Below are positions 21,834 to 34,323 of a stretch of 64,000 bases of DNA, piece by piece. This DNA is from Cyathus striatus (taxonomy: Eukaryota; Basidiomycota; Agaricomycetes; Agaricales; Nidulariaceae), in the NCBI GenBank assembly GCA_025738555.1, contig JAOVFP010000018.1, forward strand, positions 1,302,001 through 1,366,000, given 5' to 3'. The position numbers were made by a program, and so were the translations under genes. The notes under the pieces were generated by a model. The model did no database searches. It had not been told where the DNA came from and worked only from the letters and a program-made list of their open reading frames with translations. The stretch's first letter is position 1. Each line of letters begins with the position of its first letter.

Positions 21834-21949
21834 AGTTCATGGGTGTCATTGCTTCACAGGAAAATGTTAGATCATATTACGGAGCATCAGCTACTTGTAT
21901 GGTTGGGTGGAAGCTATGGGCTCTGGCTGTTCAGGTACAACTAGTGCAT

Positions 21950-22640
21950 TGGATGTTTTCACATTGGATTTTCTCATTTCGCCTGATGCTTACACCTACA
22001 CCTGTCTTGTAGCACATATACAACTATGCTTGTCCAAGACCTATGCTGCACCTTCTCCAGCTATGCCTTACACATACACACCAATTCACCCTTCTAGAAG
22101 AGGAATACTACTTATGTAACAGCTAGATGTTTATGGATTGGGTCGGAGCTCTATGGTCATACTTCAATGATATGCATAGGATAATGTTGCCATATGTACG
22201 TACGGTCCCTTGCACTATTAAACAAGATTTTTACTTCAATGAGCCCACGACCTTGCTGTCAACAGGGTCTGTCTTCTGTTATCATTTATGAACTTGGTTG
22301 GACTACTGGAGCACACACTCGGGAAGAAAGGCACGTTCCGGGCACTTTTCATTAGAACCTACCCACATGTTGCTTTCGACCGGTTACTGGCCTGTGCTAC
22401 TTGCTTTTCTCTATGTGCATCTCTCAGTCTCAAGCCAGCCATGCCTTCTATCACACCAGCTCAAGCAATTTGCTTATTCTGGTTGAAGCAAAATGGCTCT
22501 TGGAGTTCTGCCATATTTCCTTGTTTCTCAACCTCTGAATGCAGGACTACTTCTTACAGCTGTGAAGTTGTCTCTCTAGGTGTAGTTACATTTGTCTTAG
22601 TTGGTATTCAACTCTATTACATATCAGGTACTCTCCTAGT
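21950..22640 (+). repeat. dispersed repeat shared with 55800-56190 (minus)
   Basis: Text such as CTTGTCCAAGACCTATGCTGC and AAGCAATTTGCTTATTCTGG matches the reverse complement of 55800-56190. The copy here has lost CpG sites that the 56-kb copy keeps. No conserved frame. Confidence 0.55.
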
Positions 22641-23371
22641 TTCCATGCTTTAGCCTCTCCATTCAGGATACAGCTGCTTTATTGGAGCACAGGGCGGGAG
22701 AATTGCCCTGTTGCCTTGACCATTGTGCTGGTGTACTCTAGACAATGCATGTTACATTATGAACTAGGACCAACCCACTTTCGACAACAATGTAGCCTGC
22801 ACATGGAGAGACTTAGTGTAGAAATAAAGGTGGAGGAGAAAGCCGGTAAACTGTTATCACATTAAGGAGTTTGTTGTTCTACATTTTAGGGCAACTACTT
22901 TGTATGTGGGTTGATTTTGGTCTTACCATACAGGATCATGAGGAATCTAACTATCATCTCATGTAGCAGCTATCATTAATAACTCGATGTTTACATTGTA
23001 CAGTACATCTGTGAATTAATTTTAATTTGCATTAATGTTGCCATTTACTGCTTACACTTCCAACATCACATTTTGAATTCCAACATATTAGTTCTTTGTT
23101 CTTAGTGTAAAAGACTGATATATACAACCCATACATACAAAAATCATACAAGATACAGCTTCAAAATGTGGAAGTACAAGGGTTTATATGTACCAGACTA
23201 CTCACTGAAGAAAGACCTCTTAGTGCTGATTAAATATGCTTGATATAACATATCACACATAAGTGAATGTAGGTGGCTTGACATGAGCAACAAGCATTGT
23301 CATCAAAGAGGAATGTTAGCCATTACACCATCTCGATATATGGGTGTACATTTCAACAAAGTGTGATTAAC

Positions 23372-23768
23372 ACTCCTGTCTGGCAACTTTTTTGCTGTTC
23401 ACAAAATTCATCCAAATTCAACCTCAATAATTTTAAATATTGACTAAACATTTTGGCTGTTGCAATATTATTACTATTGGCTGATGCAAAATCATAGACA
23501 AATAATACATTTTGTACATATTTTGCATGAATACAAATGATTCTTTTTGTTCTAATTTTAGCCTCATCAAATTAAGTGTCAAATGTAACATTGTGAATGT
23601 GTTTTTCCCTTACACAAAATTTATCATCTTGCGTGACTGCAAAACTGGTGCAAAAGCCAGCATTTTATTCAAGTTTTGCTTAGAAGAAAATGTTTTGTTT
23701 TCCCAAAAGATTTTGACCATGGGAAAACTTTACTTAAATCTGAAGTTTTAACTCCAGCAAAACTTAGT
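23372..23768. repeat. dispersed repeat, copy 2
   Basis: Direct copy of 20125-20520. Several differences are C/T changes at former CpG sites (for example GGCTGTCGCAA versus GGCTGTTGCAA). Confidence 0.8.
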
Positions 23769-24009
23769 GCACACTCAGTGCCTGCTGGTGAGGACCATTA
23801 GCATCTGATGTCAGCATGTGTCAGTGTCCATCACTGTGGCATTGGCTTACAAAAACCCTTTGTGCAAAGGCCATTGTGTTTTGCACATGCAGTGCTTCAC
23901 AGTTCACTAGCACTCATGGTAGTTGAATTTTTGAGGGTAACTTATAAAAAACATGGCACATTTGTTTCATTCTTGTGCTCGTCAAACACTATGTAGGACT
24001 AGTCTTGTA

Positions 24010-24240
24010 CTAGAGCCTAAGTAGGATAGTAATTTATACTCCTCCAAGGGGTCCATATGGATCTGCAGACTTTAGGTAGTTCTACATAGTCACTAGTGAT
24101 AATGCATAATGTTCTTAACTTATATATATCCTACCACATCTTCTGACACCTCTTCTGATACCAACATACTCAAAATCTCAAAAATAAAGCTTTTAATAAT
24201 AATAAAATATTGCAACTACACTACTATGATACAATTTAAC
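24010..24240 (-). repeat. decayed fragment of the CxC5/6 element's right end
   Basis: The reverse complement reads GGTATCAGAAGAGGTGTCAG and AGATGTGGTAGGAT, then CCCCTTGGAGGAGTATAAATTAC. This follows the order of 19200-19910. CpG sites present at 19.8 kb are changed here. Confidence 0.5.
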
Positions 24241-24269
24241 TAAACTAATGTTGCAAACTACTTATACTA

Positions 24270-25330
24270 ATGTAATGAAATAGGGAGGTGGTGTCGTTGT
24301 CTTTGTGATGCAGGAAGGGAACCAGAGGAGTGGATGACATGGTGATGGGAATGAGTAAGGGTTGGGGTGGGGAGGGGCTGGGGCTGCATGTGGTGATGTT
24401 GGGTGCTATATGCCCCCACCACTGTCCCTCCTGCCACACACCACCCTTGATGTCCTTCCTGGCCTCCTTGTTGTGGCTGTCGGGTGCTGTCCTCTTGCTA
24501 TGTGCCCGCAACACCCCTCCTGCTGTGCACTACCCTCAATGTCCCTCCTGTCCTCCTCCTCCTTGTTGTGGCTGTTGGGCACTGGGTGCCTTCCACTGTC
24601 CACCTTGCTCCCCTTGCTATATGCACTCCACCACTGCTCCTGCCATGCACCACTCTCATCACCCTCCTGGTCCTCCTGGTCTTCATTGTGGGCATTGGCA
24701 TTGGAGCTGGTGTCATGGTTGTTGTCATGGGCATTGGGTGGTGTGGTCATTGTCATGGGTGTTGGGCACTGTTGTACACATCTTTGTTGCCAGCATAGGT
24801 GGGGCTGGGCACTGTGGGTGTTGGTCATTGGGAAATTTCCTCATCTCCTCATCACTGTCTTCATGAAGTGAGGTGAGGAGGGCCAGATGTTGTGGCATTG
24901 TCATTGTTACACAGGGGAGGAGGGAAGAGGGAGGCTGGGTGATGTGCCATCGAGCCGACCTTGCCAGAGGCGCCAATGTCTTCGTGAAGCAGGGGGGGGG
25001 GGCATGAGTAGTGGTGGTGCAGGAGCAGGAGGAGGGGGGGGGGGGAGGTTGTGATCGCAGGAGAGACTCCAGACAACGCTGAGGGTGTTGGTGTTGTGTT
25101 GCTTCAACGACATTGGGAAGATGCTGGCATCATCGTTATCGTCGTGATGCAGGGGGATAATGCATGGCGCCGTTGTTGTTGCGATGGGGAGGGGGAAGAG
25201 GAGGGACATAGGGAGGGTACAATGGAGAAGTGGCACTCATCACTTGTGAGATGAGACAGAGGGAGGAAGGTGGCTTGGTGAATGGAAATGGCCATCTATG
25301 AGGTGTAGACGATGCTGAGGCCACATGGGG
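24270..25330. other. G/T-rich low-complexity region
   Basis: Strong G excess on the plus strand, with G-runs of 10-13 (about 24992-25005 and 25033-25048). Many long frames in all phases are compositional and show no domain. No gene called. Confidence 0.5.
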
Positions 25331-27000
25331 TAGCAGCTGGGGTATATATATATATGTTGTGACTGGAATGAGATCACTTACCTAGCATCAATGGATTTCT
25401 TCAGGCCTTGGTGATGTCAACTCATTGATGACCTGTGAGAACTTGAGGACAGATGATCAATGAGGGATGTTGAGGTGGGGAAGTTGGAGTGGGCATGGCA
25501 ATGTGGCATCAACAACAATTGTCATTGACAGTAGGACCACACAAATTGTGGTTGAGAGGAACATAGAGAAGGGAAGGTGCTGAGGGGGCCTGGATGTCGA
25601 TAATGTAGCATCAATGCCACTCTTGCTAGCAGCATTTCATTGTCATGATGCACAGAGGGGGAAAGGGGTGGAAGATGAAGTGTTGCTGATGTTGTGTAAA
25701 TGAAAATCAGCTTCAGTTCTGCGTGGAACAGTGGTGGGGGCTTAGTCTGATTGAAAAGAGTCAGTGAATGGGAGTAATGGCACTAGAGTGTTGCATAGCT
25801 GGCAATTTCTTAATCGTGCAAACACTGTAATGGCACAACTATCTCATACACTATATCATTAATATGATGCTAAAAAGATATTCAGAGGACATACCTATCT
25901 GAAATTACCATCCCCAATCTGTAGATTACCTATCACACACAGATTATATGTGGCAGCTGGCTGTATGCGCTACCCTTTAGTATCAAGACAGACCTAGAGT
26001 GATAGGAAAGTCAGAATTGTGCAGGTGACCATAATAGCACTTAGCTGGGACACTGCATGAAGAAAATGCAAGCCTGGCAGCAAGGAAAGGTAAGAGAATG
26101 GGAGAGAGAGAAGGAAGGAAGGGGAGGGAAGTATGAGGAAGGGAGGAAGCTGAGGTGGGGAGAGAGGAGGCTGGGGTGGGAGGAAGGAAGCTGGGGAAAG
26201 GAAGCAGGCAGAGAGGCAAATTGTGCACAGACCTTGGATGTGACATTGTGATCTGACTAAGAACTTAAGTTTGAAATTGAAGAACTTTAATTTGAACTTT
26301 GAAGCAGTTAGTAATGAGTTAGTGGATTTTTTGCTATAGAAAAATGGAAAGACAAAAGATGTACAATGTACAAAGGTCGAATGACAAAGTCCATAGGTTA
26401 GAGTGTGTGTAAAATTGGAATTGAACACAAATGAACAATAGGTAAGATAATGAGTTACTTACTAATGCAAGTTACACACAATTTGACCCCACTCAATTCA
26501 GCTTGATTCCCATTCACCAACTTTTCACTGGGGCTGAGCAGCAGTGAAGCAGTGACATGTTGCCTGGGTATCTATTGGTTACTGACAGCCAGATGAGTGT
26601 CACTACTAGTACTATGATGTGCTGGCAGCCTGGCACTTACAATTATTGTTCTTAGACTACAATTAGGCTAAGTAATGTATTGGTATTGTGATACTTTGTA
26701 CTCAGGTAGTAATCAAGACTACAACAATAATGAACTGATGCACTTTCTTAATTGTTCTCTGTAACTTAGCAAGTTTAATGGTGAGATAAGTACTAAGTAG
26801 TAGGAACATTGTATTTACTATTATTAATACTTAAGAATAGAACCATGTCCAATGCAATGTGACACAAAAAAGGTCTTTGTGCTGAAATAACACTAATCAT
26901 CAACAACATCAATGATGTCGACACCATGGGCATCATGTGGTGTGTCCCCCTCCCGCACACTGTCGACTTCACCATCACTTTCCTTAGGTGTCGTGACACC
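25330..27000. other. spacer with no recognised gene
   Basis: Mixed sequence with an AAGGAAGG-type purine patch at about 26110-26220. No conserved frame, no terminal repeats. Confidence 0.35.
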
Positions 27001-28460
27001 ACAATGCACTTCAAGCACATGATGGTGAAGCTTGCCAACACAGCATCACCAAGCACTCAGCACTCAGCACTCAGTGCATATGTCAAAGTCAGGTAAGCCA
27101 TCTCATTCCTCTGGCCTCAACATCCCCAGCCATCCTCACAGTGACAATGCTATGACACCTTAGCAATTCCAACACACCCACCATTCCCCATCTCAATACC
27201 CCCACCACCTCAAGTAACAGCATTGTTGACACCATGTTGCCCACCTCCACACTCTGCCTCTCAATGACCCCCACTTCAAGTCTCTACAGGTCGTTGCCAT
27301 CACCATGGTCTCAATGCATGGCTCGACATCAGGTGAGGCCCCCTCAGCTCTCCTGAACAATCCCCACTAGCTCATGTCCCCACAGCCTCCTCCAGTTTGT
27401 TGTCTTGCTGATGATCTCTTTTCCCACCTAGCCATGTAGGACCTGCCATGTTGTCATGCCCACTATGATGTCTTCTACCTGATCCCCACAGTGTCATCAA
27501 GGACCTGCCATGTTGCCACACTCACTGAATATCCCCCACCTCAGTCCTTGATATTTCCCCAGACAGCCACTTCAACTCATCAAGCACCTCTCCTCCACAG
27601 TGTGTCATGATGCCAATGCCTGTCCTGCTGGCAAGAATGGCATCGAGGCCATGTCATACAGCTTCCTCATCCATCCATCCTCCTCCACTCCTATATGACA
27701 ACAACAACAATGATCTCAGTGTCTTTGCAATATCATCAACACCATGCCAACCCACCTCAATGACTGAGTGTCATCTACTCCATGTGGACAGCACATTCTC
27801 TCCCCCCTCTCACCCTTCTCCCCTTATGTGTCTCATTCCTACTATCCCTACTGCTGTTGTCTTGTCCCTTCTATACCAGTGTCCATGCTGTCCCCTGCAC
27901 CAGTGCCAGTGCAAACACCATCTTGGTTTTGTGTCCTCAACTATCACCATCTCATACTCACTCCTCCACCACCACCGCTATCTTGTCCCCACTAGCACAA
28001 CCACCACCACCACCACCTACTGTCACACCACACACCTCATTGCCCCCCACCACCACTGCTTTGATGTCTCTAACCACCAACTTGTTGTATCCCACCATCA
28101 CCTCCTTGCTTCTACTCCCACCATCACCACCAGCTGCTTACCATCTCCCACCTCCTGCCATCTACCACCACCACCAACTTGTCTCCCCTAGACACCAGGT
28201 AAGCCCCCTCCCTCAGCTCCCCTGAATGACTCCAGCTAGCTCACATCTGAACAGCCTCTTCCAGTACATGGTCCCACCTATGATGGTACCTCTTTCCACC
28301 TAGTGGCATAGGACTAACCACATTGCCACTCCCACTGCAATGTCTCCCACCACACTGTCCTCCACCTCAACATCCTATCCCCACAGCATCATCAAGGACT
28401 GTCACTGTAACTTCCCCACCACCACTATTGCCATACCCCTCACTGTCTTGTCACCAATAG
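27000..28460 (+). repeat. C-rich degenerate tandem repeat (about 0.9-kb units)
   Basis: Segments starting GACATCAGGTGAGGCCCCCTC (27328) and GACACCAGGTAAGCCCCCTC (28190) align over about 200 bp, with a third related start near 27090. Each has a splice-donor-like CAGGTRAG and a later CCCACAG. CpG is scarce. Frames are Thr/Pro/Ser/His-rich and not conserved between units, so no gene is called. Confidence 0.4.
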
Positions 28461-28601
28461 CATGAATTATTGTATTAGTATATAGATATTGTATTAGTAT
28501 GTATAAGTACTGTATTAGTTACTTGACAACACTCTCCATTGATTTGAACTATGAATGTCAAATTTTGATGATGGTGAAAGAACTGTGAGCATGATAGGAT
28601 A

Positions 28602-28988
28602 CTGTACTAATTTGAATAGTTCGTCACCCTTGGACCTGCATGACAGGTCCAAATGGCAGGAGCTTTCGTCATATTGCAAAAAGGACCGTGACATTTCAGA
28701 AATTTCGGCACATGGTAAAGTGTAGGTACCCCATTCCATCAAACGTCAATGCAATATATATAAGAATGTCATTCTCTAATGGTAAGTTGACTGCAAGCAT
28801 CGAAATAATCGGAAAAAAAGTGTTTGCATTCATCAAACTTCTGGTTCAAGCCTGAACCGGAGAAAATTTTAAATCGCACCCACCAGACCTTTCGTCAGGT
28901 GCCTGTGTGACGCATTACAAAGTACGAAATTTTGTTTCGTCAGAGGGGTCCGTTATGCATGACTGACGAACTATTCGAATTGGTACAG
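28602..28988. mobile_element. TA-flanked MITE, copy 2 (opposite orientation)
   Basis: Reverse-complement copy of 20627-21003, 387 bp, with the same terminal repeats and flanking TA. The two copies remain highly similar and both keep CpG sites, unlike the DNA around them. They therefore probably arrived after that DNA had decayed. Confidence 0.75.
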
Positions 28989-29283
28989 TATATTAGGTGA
29001 TGCCATCTTTATATTTCTAGTCAATCATAAACAGCAAGGAAATAAAACGTTAGAAGTAGTTATATAGATTAATAGATAGCCATACCATTTATACAGCAGC
29101 GCATAGCCTTGGTTATTGTTAGAATTCGGCGACCACCATGATAGCATTGGTAATGCTTGTCACCAGGCTTGTCGATATCACCTTTACTGTTATGTGTAAC
29201 TCGCTTATAAAAGTAATAAATCGGGTTCTGGGTTTCCTATTAATGCAATAAGAACTAATCTGACATGATATAAATTCAGTACT

Positions 29284-29450
29284 TACATTCTTTTTAGAAG
29301 GCTTGGTAGCAGCTTGTATAATTTACTACCTGAAGGTGTTACATTTCGGGCAGAAATGTTAGTTACACTGTCTATGTCGTCAGCTCCTTCTACTTCAACA
29401 CAGCGTCTTTCTTTTTGTTTTCATGAGCCCTTTCCGGTGTCTAGAGCCAT
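29284..29450 (-). pseudogene. degenerate short coding fragment
   Basis: The minus strand from the ATG at 29450 reads MALDTGKGS, then a TGA (29421-29423), then continues in frame through KQKERRCVEVEGADDID and KLYKLLPSLLKRM to 29284. The stop is one transition from CGA. Family unknown. Confidence 0.35.
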
Positions 29451-29674
29451 TTTAAAAGGTACATAATTAGCTAGCTGAATGAATATTAGTCATTATAAAA
29501 TGAGGTATGAGCATGTGTTTGATGATAACAAAGCAGATGTAGCAGCATATCTTATCTTAAAAATAAGTGTGCTCATGCGCTAAATCTCATTGCCATGAAG
29601 ATAAGAAGATATTTCATGATACACCGTAAGCCGTAACAGACCATAATACGTCCGTAAGAGTACGGGTACTGTAC

Positions 29675-31021
29675 TATGATGCTCCGTTTGATCAAAAAAT
29701 AACCGTGCCATAGTTCGGCTGCCGTAGCAAAGGGGGTGCCGTAGCATTAGACATTTTGTGTTTTTTTCAGCTAATTCTTATGTTTTCAATATTAATATAC
29801 ATTCTATGATATGGTTACACTACTATGACGAAAATATGCCCCTGAGAAATCTCTTTTTCTCGTTGTTTTACATGTAAGATTTATTTTCCCACGCTTATTG
29901 ACCATGCGAAGACACTTCAATAATACTTGCTGGGCAGCAAAATAGAAGTGATACAGTACTAGGCTCTTTATTACATTAGTACTGATGATATATGAAATAG
30001 TGCACAACTTGCTTTTTATGATATTCATGATGTATATGTTACTTATGATACAGGCCTACCAAATATTGTTGAAGTCTCCGCGCATTGCGAAAGCGTGGGA
30101 AAACAACATTCATATGCGAAAAAACACGAAAAACGGAGACTTGGAGGGTAATTCAAAGGGTCAAATATTGCTATAAATTTGCAAAATTTTATAATGGCAA
30201 TAACATAGTCTTAAATTAACGTGAAAGCTATGTTATTTCACAATATGTTTTGTTCAACAGTATTTCCCACACTTACTTGAATAGTCTTACACTGCGCTTG
30301 AAGCTTCGGCGGCTGAACGATTGATAAGGCAACGATGTAAGGCATTTCAATTAAGCGTGTGAAATGCTATTGAACAAAACATTCCGTGAAATGACATAGC
30401 TTATGGGTCGATTTAAGACCATTCTATTGTTATATTAAAACAAGAGACATTTATAACGATATTGATCTTTTAAATTACCCTCAAAGTCTCCATTTCTCGT
30501 GTTGTTTCGCCTATAAACTTCGAAGGTTGCTTTCCCACACTTTCTCAAAGCGCAGGGACTTGTTTTTCGTGTATTTTCGCATATGAATGTTGTTTTCCCA
30601 CGCTTTCGCAATGCGCGGAGACTTCAACAATATTTGGTAGGCCTGTATCATAAGTAACATATACATCATGAATATCATAAAAAGCAAGTTGTGCACTATT
30701 TCATATATCATCAGTACTAATGTAATAAAGAGCCTAGTACTGTATCACTTCTATTTTGCTGCCCAGCAAGTATTATTGAAGTGTCTTCGCATGGTCAATA
30801 AGCGTGGGAAAATAAATCTTACATGTAAAACAACGAGAAAAAGAGATTTCTCAGGGGCATATTTTCGTCATAGTAGTGTAACCATATCATAGAATGTATA
30901 TTAATATTGAAAACATAAGAATTAGCTGAAAAAAACACAAAATGTCTAATGCTACGGCACCCCCTTTGCTACGGCAGCCGAACTACGGCACGGTTATTTT
31001 TTGATCAAACGGAGCGTCATA
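29675..31021. mobile_element. 1.35-kb foldback element (short relative of the 7.2-kb transposon)
   Basis: Inverted arms 29675-30134 and 30562-31021 (460 bp each) differ at only a few bases. CTGTAC occurs directly outside both ends (29669-29674 and 31022-31027). The ends (TATGAYGCTCCGTTTG) match those of the 7.2-kb element next to it. The middle holds a second imperfect palindrome (GCTATGTTATTTCACAATA with its inverted partner). No coding capacity. Two left-arm differences are CpG decay (GATGCTCC for GACGCTCC, CCATAG for CCGTAG). Confidence 0.85.
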
Positions 31022-31027
31022 CTGTAC

Positions 31028-31538
31028 TATGACGCTCCGTTTGATCAAAAAATAACCGTGCCGTAGTTCGGTTGCCGTAGCAAAGGGGGTGCCGTAGCAT
31101 TAGACATTTCCTGTTTTTTTCAGCTAATTCTTATGTTTTCGATATGAATATACATTCTATGATATTATTAAGCTATTATAACAAAGATATACGCCTGAAA
31201 AGTCTCTTTTCCGGCCGTTTCGCATGTAAAATTTGTTTTCCCACGCTTATTGACCATGCGGAGACTCTTCAGTAATACTTGCTAAGCAGTAAAATAAATG
31301 CATGGATGTTATAAAATTGAGTTAGTCTACTTCTATGGTGTACATAAAGACTTATGAAAGTCGAATTTTCAACATATTCCGCCTTCATTAAGCAATTGAC
31401 CTGGAGGGGTGGCTGGGGCGACAGTATATTGTTTGGCTCGTCGTTAGCATTACCTGTATAAAATATCTGATTTTATAATCGTTACAATGTAATTCATAAT
31501 TCGCTTTTTATGATATCCAGGAGGTATATTTTACTTAT
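31028..31538. repeat. left terminal inverted repeat
   Basis: 511 bp, starting TATGACGCTCCGTTTGATC. Inverted match to 37690-38200 with no difference seen. The first 90 or so bases also match both ends of the foldback at 29675-31021. Confidence 0.9.
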
Positions 31539-31946
31539 ATACAGGCTTAACAAATATTGAAGTCCTGGTACATTGAGCAAGTGTGGGAAAATAGCCTTTG
31601 TATGTGAAACAACATGAAACTCGGAGACTTTGAGGGGAATTTGAAGGGTCAATAGTAACTCGCCAGCGTTTGCTAATTACTTCAGTCCTACATTAAATCG
31701 AGTTTATAGTGTAGTGTAGTACCAATACTCTACTAAATGAATGACAGAGACGTATTTAAATGTTATGTACTCTATGTAAAGATATAGACATGTGAAAGGG
31801 GCAGTTATTAATAACGAGTGGCTAACGAGTGGCTACTAGCGATGCTGATATTAAAGTGGTAGTATACTGTAAAAGGGTTTGTTGCTTTACTAATTGAATG
31901 CGACTGAGGAAATGTTCGAGAAATACTATAATTCTGGATCCTGGAT

Positions 31947-33793
31947 CTAGAAATCCTCTACATTAAACGATTCAGACCAAATGTTGCGATAGTATCCATA
32001 GCCCCTCTGAATGAAGGAGGGCCCACTGGAAGACAAATCATTGAAGTCTAAAAGTCCATCATTGAGTTGGAAATCAGTGGCCGACGCAGACATGTTACTG
32101 TTAAATTAAAATGATTACATATTAGACAACGCCCGTATAAGTTATACTTGAGATAACACTTACACCATAACTGGATCATCGTCAATGGTAATGACATCGG
32201 TCTGCATTTCTTCAGAATCTTGATTTAGAGCAGGTGTCGATTCTACATCAAGAAATTTGGCTTAGATAGGAATTTATAAGCACAATGATATTGTAGCACT
32301 TACGTTCTGTATCTGTCACCACTGTAGTGGAGTCATTGATTGATGTAGAAGCATGTTCTTCTACTCGATGTTAATGATTCAAATCAAACAAATAGAAATG
32401 AGTATATGAACTTACGCTCTGATTCATCTTCAATACGATCTTGTCGTCTTCGTTTCTTGGGGCGCTGGGCTATATAAATTCATTAGTGACAGATATCAAA
32501 AAGTCCAATTCTATTTACTTACCAGTAGAGGAGCCTGAAATGGTACGCTTCGAGCCAATGCTCACAATCTCCTTTTGCACACTGATAGATCGACGGTTGG
32601 ACAGCTTATTCCCTATATAACATGTTAGAACTCGAATTTATGAATGAATAGTGCTCACCTTTTTTCCTAAAAACCTTTGATCGTTGAATACTCTTTGACA
32701 CTGAGCGTGTTATGGGATGACGGGGTCTGGACAACATGTGATGAGAAGCTGGGGTAAATGATTTAGCTTTCCTGGATACAATGTCTGACGAGATATTATG
32801 ATCGGTGCTGGATTCATCAGATGAAGAGCTTTTGGAATCAGTTACAGATCCAGAATCTGCATTAGAGCCCAGTCCGACGAACTCCTCCTCCGATTCAGAG
32901 CTGCTAATGTTAATGGCATTTGACTCGTCGCCAATATAATCTCTGTATGTAGTAGGATCAATTGCCTCTGAAAAAGCTACAAATAGCACATGTTCAACGT
33001 GCCAATATAGTATTAAGCAATAAATACTTACTTATGTATATTTTTGCCTGCTGAACTCGGCACTGATCGGGACCTTTTAGAGTGAGTAAGTCCTTCCCAG
33101 AGAAGGTTTGTCGGTCAACAAGAAAAAATTTGGTTCTCTCTCTTCCAAGAACCGTCATATCCAACCCATTCGCATCGGCATATTGAAATACATCTGGAAG
33201 TTCTCCTCGCATCCAAGAAACACAACGCTCAGGAGGCCAAAATTTTCCGAAGTAAATCCTCTTCTCTTCAGACTTACAGACCGCTAACCCTTGTGCCTCG
33301 TAGTTAATAACTTCACCATTTGATGGAACCTTAATTCTGTTTAAAGTATGTGTGTTCTTAGTACAGTGTTAGCGCCAGCAATGAACAGTATTTCTTTGGA
33401 CATACCGGGTCGTATCCATCTGGAACACATACCAGAGCACATATTTCAATCATTCCTTGATCTCTAGGCAGTTCCTTAATTCAATGGTTAGTCAATGTGA
33501 ATAAGCAGTGGCTCAGTTCAGTCTCTTACATTTGAGCGAGAAGTACGATACCCATGATTCGCCTCTGCAAGTGCATCCTTCAAAGTTGCCAATGGTTTTA
33601 TCCCATCTTCAGTGAGTGATAACTCTAACTTAGCCTTCACAATATCGTCGATCCCTAGAGATGTATGAGTTGTATTTTTAGGTCCTTCGGAGTGACGGGA
33701 CTGACCAGATGTATGTGATCCACTGGAAGTGCGAGAGTTGTTGGTAGTGCGCTTTGGCTGGGTTTTCAGCATGGTATAAGCAGTGAGTAACAA
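31947..33793 (-). CDS. transposon-borne low-complexity (probably nuclear) protein
   Basis: Minus-strand exons can be followed from the ATG at about 33793 or 33772 (MLKTQPKRTTNN) to a stop at 31947-31949. There are about nine exons with short introns, for example an exon at 32164-32242 joined in phase to 31947-32097 by a GTAAGT...CAG intron. The best-structured exon (about 33030-33340) encodes VINYEAQGLAVCKSEEKRIYF, WPPERCVSWMRGELPDVF and KGPDQCRVQQAKIYI. Later exons are Ser/Asp/Glu-rich, with KKRRRQDR-type basic clusters. Two hydrophobic-acidic motifs (INISSSESEEE and DVITIDDDP) resemble SUMO-interacting motifs. No family recognised. It lies inside the 7.2-kb transposon and so is cargo or a transposition accessory. 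Confidence 0.6.
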
Positions 33794-34323
33794 GAATTAG
33801 ATAAATATAAATGAGTGGACGAGTATGGTGGTACTTTAAAATGGGAAAAGGATGTTGGCTTTCTGAAGTACCTGCTAGATATTTAAGTCTGTACACTCAG
33901 TGAGTCAGAATCTGATGCATGGTTTGTCCGGTAATGCAGTGATTACTAAAGAACGTGCTTCATGACTAAATGCCAATACACAGCTCAGTCATGAGCAACG
34001 TAATATTTTGACTATGAATAACATGTGTCTTATTACTGCACAATAGATAGTGTTGGACCACGCTTTCTTAAAGTAGAAAAGTATCTTACAGGGAACACCT
34101 GTAACATTCATGTTTACGATCTCTTATTATATATTTCAGGCATTTGATCGCATTTACTGAACCCCAAAGGTTGTGCTGAATTTACCTGTCTACAGTAAAT
34201 GTAATAATGCTGTGCAGAACAAATATGGACTAAGTACACACTGGTGGTTTCAGAATTGCAATTCCATATTTAAAATTGTATGTTACACATCGTACTATCA
34301 CATGAAAGTTTGCTTTCATAAAA

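Noticed and set aside
20125..23768. The two 400-bp direct repeats as LTRs of a 3.6-kb retroelement
   Set aside because: No TG/CA ends, no target duplication, no primer-binding site, and no gag or pol between them.
24330..24871. Overlapping long frames (Cys/His/Pro-rich)
   Set aside because: Three phases are open at once in biased G/T-rich DNA with no domain.
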